DNA from: Hofstenia miamia
Lineage: Eukaryota; Xenacoelomorpha; Acoela; Hofsteniidae
Reading direction: 5' to 3'
DNA: 64,000 bases
Assembly (NCBI GenBank): GCA_900660155.1
Contig: CABFPE010000562.1
Location: forward strand, 463,191 to 527,190
The position numbers and the translations under genes were made by a program. The notes below the pieces were generated by a model. The model worked only from the letters and a program-made list of their open reading frames with translations. It did not search any database and had not been told where the DNA came from. Numbering within the stretch: position 1 is the stretch's first letter; the number at the start of each line of letters is the position of its first letter. Shown piece by piece: positions 58,800 through 64,000 of this stretch.

Positions 58800-59778
58800 A
58801 CCTGATGATTAAAGAATTGTGTTAGCATGCTGTGTGCTGTGTAATTTCATGATTCATAGCTAATATATAAATGCTAATTTGCTTTGTGTCATATTTACTT
58901 CAGACTAATTTTGGGTAGCTTATCTATTTCTAAAAAGTATTTTACAGATTCATAGTGTAAGACAACACAGCTGTTTGTAATAGGGAAATTACAGGTTTAA
59001 ATCCTTTCAGATCTGCTTTTTGAAATGCTCCTTTATTTTTGTAAACAAAAATTTGAAATATTATACCTGCAGGCATACCTGTATAAAATAAACATCAGAA
59101 ACATTGGCAATTTTTTTTAACACCTGGATGATACAAATTTCTGTATTGTGTTTGTAAATAGCAAACCAATGTGATGCATTATTACGATTTTTACAGATTC
59201 CTGGTCCCCCTCGAGTAATATACTCAAGTATTAACTGCTTTTAATGCAGGGGTGTCATGAGAGAGCTGACTCCCACTCATTGTTGCCANACCTGATGATT
59301 AAAGAATTGTGTTAGCATGCTGTGTGCTGTGTAATTTCATGATTCATAGCTAATATATAAATGCTAATTTGCTTTGTGTCATATTTACTTCAGACTAATT
59401 TTGGGTAGCTTATCTATTTCTAAAAAGTATTTTACAGATTCATAGTGTAAGACAACACAGCTGTTTGTAATAGGGAAATTACAGGTTTAAATCCTTTCAG
59501 ATCTGCTTTTTGAAATGCTCCTTTATTTTTGTAAACAAAAATTTGAAATATTATACCTGCAGGCATACCTGTATAAAATAAACATCAGAAACATTGGCAA
59601 TTTTTTTTAACACCTGGATGATACAAATTTCTGTATTGTGTTTGTAAATAGCAAACCAATGTGATGCATTATTACGATTTTTACAGATTCCTGGTCCCCC
59701 TCGAGTAATATACTCAAGTATTAACTGCTTTTAATGCAGGGGTGTCATGAGAGAGCTGACTCCCACTCATTGTTGCCA
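58800..59778 (+). repeat. Exact 489-bp duplication joined by a single N, probable assembly artefact
   Basis: 58800-59288 and 59290-59778 appear identical, with one N at 59289 between them. As at 42208, an unmerged overlap is the simplest explanation. Confidence 0.9.
58947..59015 (+). ncRNA. tRNA-like structure 3, degenerate (second copy 59437-59505)
   Basis: The sequence starts AGATTCATAGTGTAAGACAA, very like structure 1, keeps the GTGT/ACAC D stem, and has a TTTAAAT T loop closed by GG/CC. The acceptor and anticodon stems are imperfect. It sits inside the TIR element. The copy at 59437-59505 comes from the assembly duplication. Confidence 0.45.
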
Positions 59779-60273
59779 GGCTAATTCTACATTCTAGTAA
59801 AATACATATAAAAAATTACATTCAGCATTTTCAAAGTTATAAACAACTCTTGATTACTGCAAAAAAGAATAGAATAGTCTGTCAGCATAAACTGATTGGG
59901 AAATCTATCAGATATATAATAAAAAAATGAGCAAACAAATAACGAATGAATGCTGAAACAATTATTACCTACTATAATAAAGTACAAACTACAAAAATAA
60001 TCAACATAATTAAATTTCTATATTAAATCTAAACAGATTTTCTAAATGTTTACTAAATGCAAATGGCAAACCTCAACATTATAATTATAGAACATATTTA
60101 CATATATTTACTTGTAATTCCGTATTTCAGTAATCTTAACTACATAGAAAACTAATCAAAATAGAGTTTAAAGAAATACATATATTCAAATATATAATTA
60201 CAATTTCATTGAAATTGTGTCTCTAACGGTATTAAAAAAGTGTGACGTCAGACTTGGGGGAAGTGAGACTGAC

Positions 60274-63200
60274 CTAATTGTCGGATAGAATGTAACATTG
60301 GCATGTAGTTTAGCCGAAATACTTAGATTTCATTAAATAGCTGAATGCTTAAGATATTTAATGGAGCTTATTATCGTTAACTATTTTAAGGAAAAGCTAT
60401 TACAAGAATGTCCATATGCTTCGTTACTAACCTTAAGCTTAACCAGAATGCTAGCCCTAACACTACCCTAAAATTTGATTATTGAATTGAACTAGTAAAA
60501 CGCAAGCGTTATAAACGTTTACTCGTAGATAATTAGAATCGTTTTCCGAGAAAATATTGCAGGAATTCCAAATATTTTTTACTGATTTCTGCGAGATTTG
60601 CTGACATCGTTTATTACTTTCTAAATTAATCCACGATGGTGTGGTTTACCGCAACCGGTGATTTATTATACTTTTATGTTACATATATTCTCGAGAGCAG
60701 TTATGAAGGCAGATGCTTTTTCTTGCTAATATATTGTAAAATTTTTGATATAGTTCTTTTTTCTAATATTTTTAGAGATGAGCAACTGCCAGATGCCGTG
60801 CTGATATTGTGAAATCCCATAGTTTAATTACAACATAAACCATAACCTTGAGAAATAATTGTATATCTAAATTCGATGGCAAAATTCTACTTCGTGAGGA
60901 GGCCGAACTGAAGAATCTTTCCACTAGATCCGAAGTGGGAAGAATAAACTTTCAGAATCTAGTTGGCGAGGTATCTGTACTAGTACAGTACAGTGCGTTA
61001 CATGACCTTGTAGAAAAAGGAGGTACTAGTACATTGTCATAGAGGGCTCAAAGTTAAAACTTTCTGGACATTTGAGAAAAATGTTTCAGAGTGTAGTCGA
61101 TGTTTGTGTTGGCGTAATTAGATGCGTGCTAAATCGATGGCGGCATATTTGAGATCTCAAGTTTAAATGCAGCGTGAATGTAATAGCTAGTTAGCAGCGA
61201 GAAACCATGCTCTGCATAAATATCAATGTATGCGCTTAATTTCAGCCGGTTTATAGATTGCGCACTAAACCGCTATTTATGCCATAAAACGGCCAGTCGA
61301 TATGGCACATGTCGCACTTGTAGAACGTCTTTTTTTTGGTAAGTGCAGAAACTCGAAACCACAAAAGGGCAGGTAAGTATGCTGGCCAAACCTCTGAAGA
61401 TCCGGCATTTTTTCGTGGACTGAAACAATCTCGAAAACCCCATCAAAATCAAAATGAATGATTAATAATGATAAAATATAGTGAGAGGTTGTTGAATACT
61501 AAGGCCTCGCACACACTAATTATTATTTTGAAATAGCATGTGTTCAATTAACAGGGTTTGCATTATTTGTCAAAAGTTAAATCAGCACAAAAATAGAGCG
61601 TGTTCAAATTTTTTACCAATATGATTATTTAATCACTATTGCAAACTCCTTTTTTTGGTAAACTAAACAGTTGTTTACGCAAACTAAAATGTCACTAGTG
61701 CGCGCGAACCTAAAATGCGCACAGCTACATGCTAGCAAATTAAACGTATCATCAGGTCTGCATGCAAAGTGAACACTCTGAAAGTTTAATTCAATCTATA
61801 TCGCGCTCTCTTGATATGCAGCAACGATGACGTGTTTGACTTATTTGCACAGTAAACCATCATATTCACGACCAAGACAATTTCCATTTTGCCTTCAATT
61901 AATTGGCAATTAAGCTGTTGTTTCGATGAATTATCTTGCTTTAATTAAGCCTACGATCAATTAACAGCCTGTGGCCACCTATAAAATCATATAGTCCACG
62001 CGGGACGCTAACAACCGCCCATTTTCACTCATTTTCAAAATTTTTAGTTCACTATATATTTTAAACAAACTGTAAGAATTATTGCATTTATGTAATGATT
62101 TACGTTCAAAACAGAGGAATGTGATAAAAATTGAATCTCAACATTGTCTTTAGCTATTCTTAAAAATGATGCAAATTTTTAAAATTTTGTAAATTTAAGT
62201 AAAAGCATCACCCATATTTCTAATACATTTTACAAATTGGTAAATATATATTTTGAAAAAAAAATAGCTGGTGGTGTGGGGACGTCCATACTAAATTCCT
62301 GCCCTGGATCCCTACTGCGAGGATCTCTATTCTATTAGTTAAATTTCTACCAACATCATCACTGGAAGCTGACATTATGGGATTAGCATGAATCCGAGCC
62401 GTGCCCGATCAGAATATTTACTACCTGAATGGGTTTATTCAGGTACCTGAATCTCTAATCATCACAAATTATGTAGCTGTTATATAACTAAGTAAAGCAT
62501 TTTCTGATCATATGTTGGAAATCCAACTGATTTTTAAATATGTATAGTTTTTGTTGTGTGTTATAATTAGAGTAATTAGCTGGTGTAAAATGAAGTAGGG
62601 TATTAACAAAACTGTTACAGGGCGTACACATGAACCTCTTATGGATGGATGCATATACAAGAAAAACCTTACCAGTACATTCTTACGGAGCATTACCATC
62701 ACAATCTTGTCATTATCTATTCTAAATTATATAGTATAACATTTCAATAATTTTGTGAATCTCTGGAATAACTTCTATAGTCATACAAAAGATAGCAAAG
62801 CACCCCTAGTTGTGGCACATTTCTGTAGCAACGCGGCAATAGGAAAAGTGGTTTAGATTTTGCTGGACTTTGAAAGCAATTAAGTATTCATATAGTGCAC
62901 ATGGCGAACAGATTATCGTATTCGCATATATATTGGCGCTTTTTAACATCCTAATTTTCTTACCGTGTTATAAAAAGCAGAAACTCACGTTATTGATGTC
63001 ATAAAACGCCAGTGCTGTTTATGAATTGTTAAATATTTTTTCTGGGATTTTTGTTTATAAACATATTGTAATGGACGTTTGCAACATATCGAGGGTGATA
63101 AAAAGAATTTAAAATAATATTCATGAAAAGTTATAAATTTTCTGTTTTTATAGAATGTGGTGTTGTATAATTTCTTAGATATTGGCAGTTTATAATTGCA

Positions 63201-64000
63201 GTCAAATTGTTCACACTAGTTAGATTCAGAAATTTACTCCAGTAATGCAGCATAATACGATTCTCCAAAATAAGTCTATTCAGATCAAAGATAGTAAGTT
63301 ATTACATTCCCTAAAATCTACTTGAAATCATTATTTTATACATACGACGGTGGAATAGATCTATACTAGCATAGAACGCCTTGAAACAGATTTAATAAAG
63401 CATTGCATAATGGAAAATTATAGTTTTTAATAGACAACTATTTTGAAGTACAATATCAAATCATTGTAGAATATAATAACTATTTGCAGTTAATGATAAG
63501 GCGAATGCTATGCATTAAATGTTTTAATCAAGAAAATTTATTTCACACGTTGAAAAGTAATATCTATTTACTGAGAGAGGACCCCCTTGATTAATTCTGT
63601 TATAAATCTAATTTGAAAGATTTAACCTTGATATTTTTTACTTTTCCTAAAATATTAGCAAGATAAATGTCTCAAAATAAAAATCATACTTTCATTATTT
63701 TTCTAGTTATACACATTTTGTAAAAAACTAATATTTTTGTTGCTATCTTCATCCATAAATTCGCTTCGGAACGTCAGATTAGCATTGTTGGGGTTTTTGG
63801 AACAAATTGTTTAAATGCTTTAACATTGCAGTCAATTTGTTGACTTCAGCGCCCACTATGAGGTCAGAGTACCAGAACATCGAATTTTTTATTCTCTTAG
63901 GATTCATCCGTATGTAAGTTATAGTCCTGCCAAGTTTCCCTGCTTGGTGATGAATAGGAGCACCCCCTTATTTTTAAAAGTAAGAAAACCTTGTCGTTAA
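60274..64000. other. Low-copy-looking host sequence; no gene identified
   Basis: CpG is clearly more frequent here than in the repeat blocks, resembling the ADRM1 neighbourhood. I found no repeats matching the rest of the window, apart from a short CCTAA-like phrase near 60435-60470. Coding evidence is limited to the weak exon pair listed separately. Confidence 0.4.
61302..63913 (+). CDS. Speculative first two exons of an unknown gene
   Basis: An ATG at 61302 in a good context (purine at -3, G at +4) opens MAHVALVERLFFGKCRNSK and reaches CAG|GTAAGTAT at 61372/61373, an excellent donor. A possible partner exon, 63832-63913, lies between TTTAACATTGCAG and TAT|GTAAGT. It is open and keeps frame with the first (71 plus 82 nt), reading QFVDFSAHYEVRVPEHRIF. 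No family is recognised and short open stretches occur by chance, so this is only a pointer. Confidence 0.18.

Larger units (their letters stand above)
58527..60273. mobile_element. TIR element with GTCWGTCTCACTTCCCCCAA ends
   Basis: The left end reads GTCTGTCTCACTTCCCCCAA; the right end, reversed, reads GTCAGTCTCACTTCCCCCAA. About 250 bp next to each end are inverted copies (for example TTAGAGACACAATTTCAAT). The inside has no transposase. It includes a tRNA-like structure and an assembly duplication (58800-59288 repeated at 59290-59778), so the real element is about 1.26 kb. No target duplication was seen. Confidence 0.72.

Noticed and set aside
62508-62702. Minus-strand frame MMVMLRKNVLVRFF
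   Set aside because: Short, hydrophobic, in AT-rich DNA, with no splice or family support.

Overview
The window is a stretch of an AT-rich metazoan nuclear genome, most likely an aquatic invertebrate. Spliced genes, Polinton-type termini, Ty3-type LTR elements with a CsRn1-like primer site, a MULE, a hAT and an R2/NeSL-type LINE tail all point to a repeat-rich animal genome. I cannot name the species. Only one host gene is identified with confidence: ADRM1/Rpn13, the proteasomal ubiquitin receptor, with four coding exons between 8995 and 13667 (+). Nearly everything else is transposable elements nested in one another, plus two 1000-N gaps and several single-N assembly joints. Layout: 1-564, tail of a LINE with a restriction-like endonuclease domain and a (TAA)n end. 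1250-2080 (-), hAT remnant. 4409-4744 plus 19803-20420, one LTR (family 2, minus strand) split by a Ty3-like element (family 1, 4745-19802) with a 4-bp ATAT duplication. Between the LTRs of that element lie its gag, then the intron-bearing ADRM1 gene, two further exon-like frames of unknown identity, a gap, and then integrase and the 3' LTR. 21040-22388, MULE remnant with a RING-like C-terminus and a 36-nt intron. 22850-31423 and 40294-43049, old CpG-poor LTR-element fossils, themselves interrupted by a solo LTR (26196-27174) and by another LTR-like repeat (28600-29744). 31424-40287, a broken Polinton (6-bp target duplication CATGTG, AGTAGTA termini, C-terminal part of protein-primed DNA polymerase B) inserted in those fossils. 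43250-47100 (-), gag, primer site and LTR of another Ty3-like fossil, with a 2.26-kb Tc1/IS630-like DNA transposon (44059-46322) inside its LTR. 49731-57350, a 7.6-kb foldback element with AGTAGTAA termini and a 6-bp duplication (AGCATC), whose very long inverted arms are built of about 86-bp tandem units; it looks like a non-autonomous Polinton relative. 57449-57853, a MULE-type MITE with a 9-bp duplication. 58290-60273, a palindromic MITE and a TIR element. 60274-64000 has a low-copy look with only weak exon candidates. The insertions can be ordered. LTR2 copies and the CpG-poor fossils are old. The family-1 element landed in an LTR2 copy later and keeps many CpGs; its two LTRs differ by roughly 3% by eye. 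The Polinton and the DNA transposon are younger than their hosts. Three tRNA-like structures (49641-49711, 52733-52802, and 58947-59015 with its duplicate) resemble each other; two keep perfect stems but lack normal tRNA loop features. Points most worth checking: a host gene with introns inside an LTR pair, an Rpn13 without its deubiquitinase-binding DEUBAD domain, the giant-arm Polinton-like foldback element, and the loop-altered tRNA-like family.
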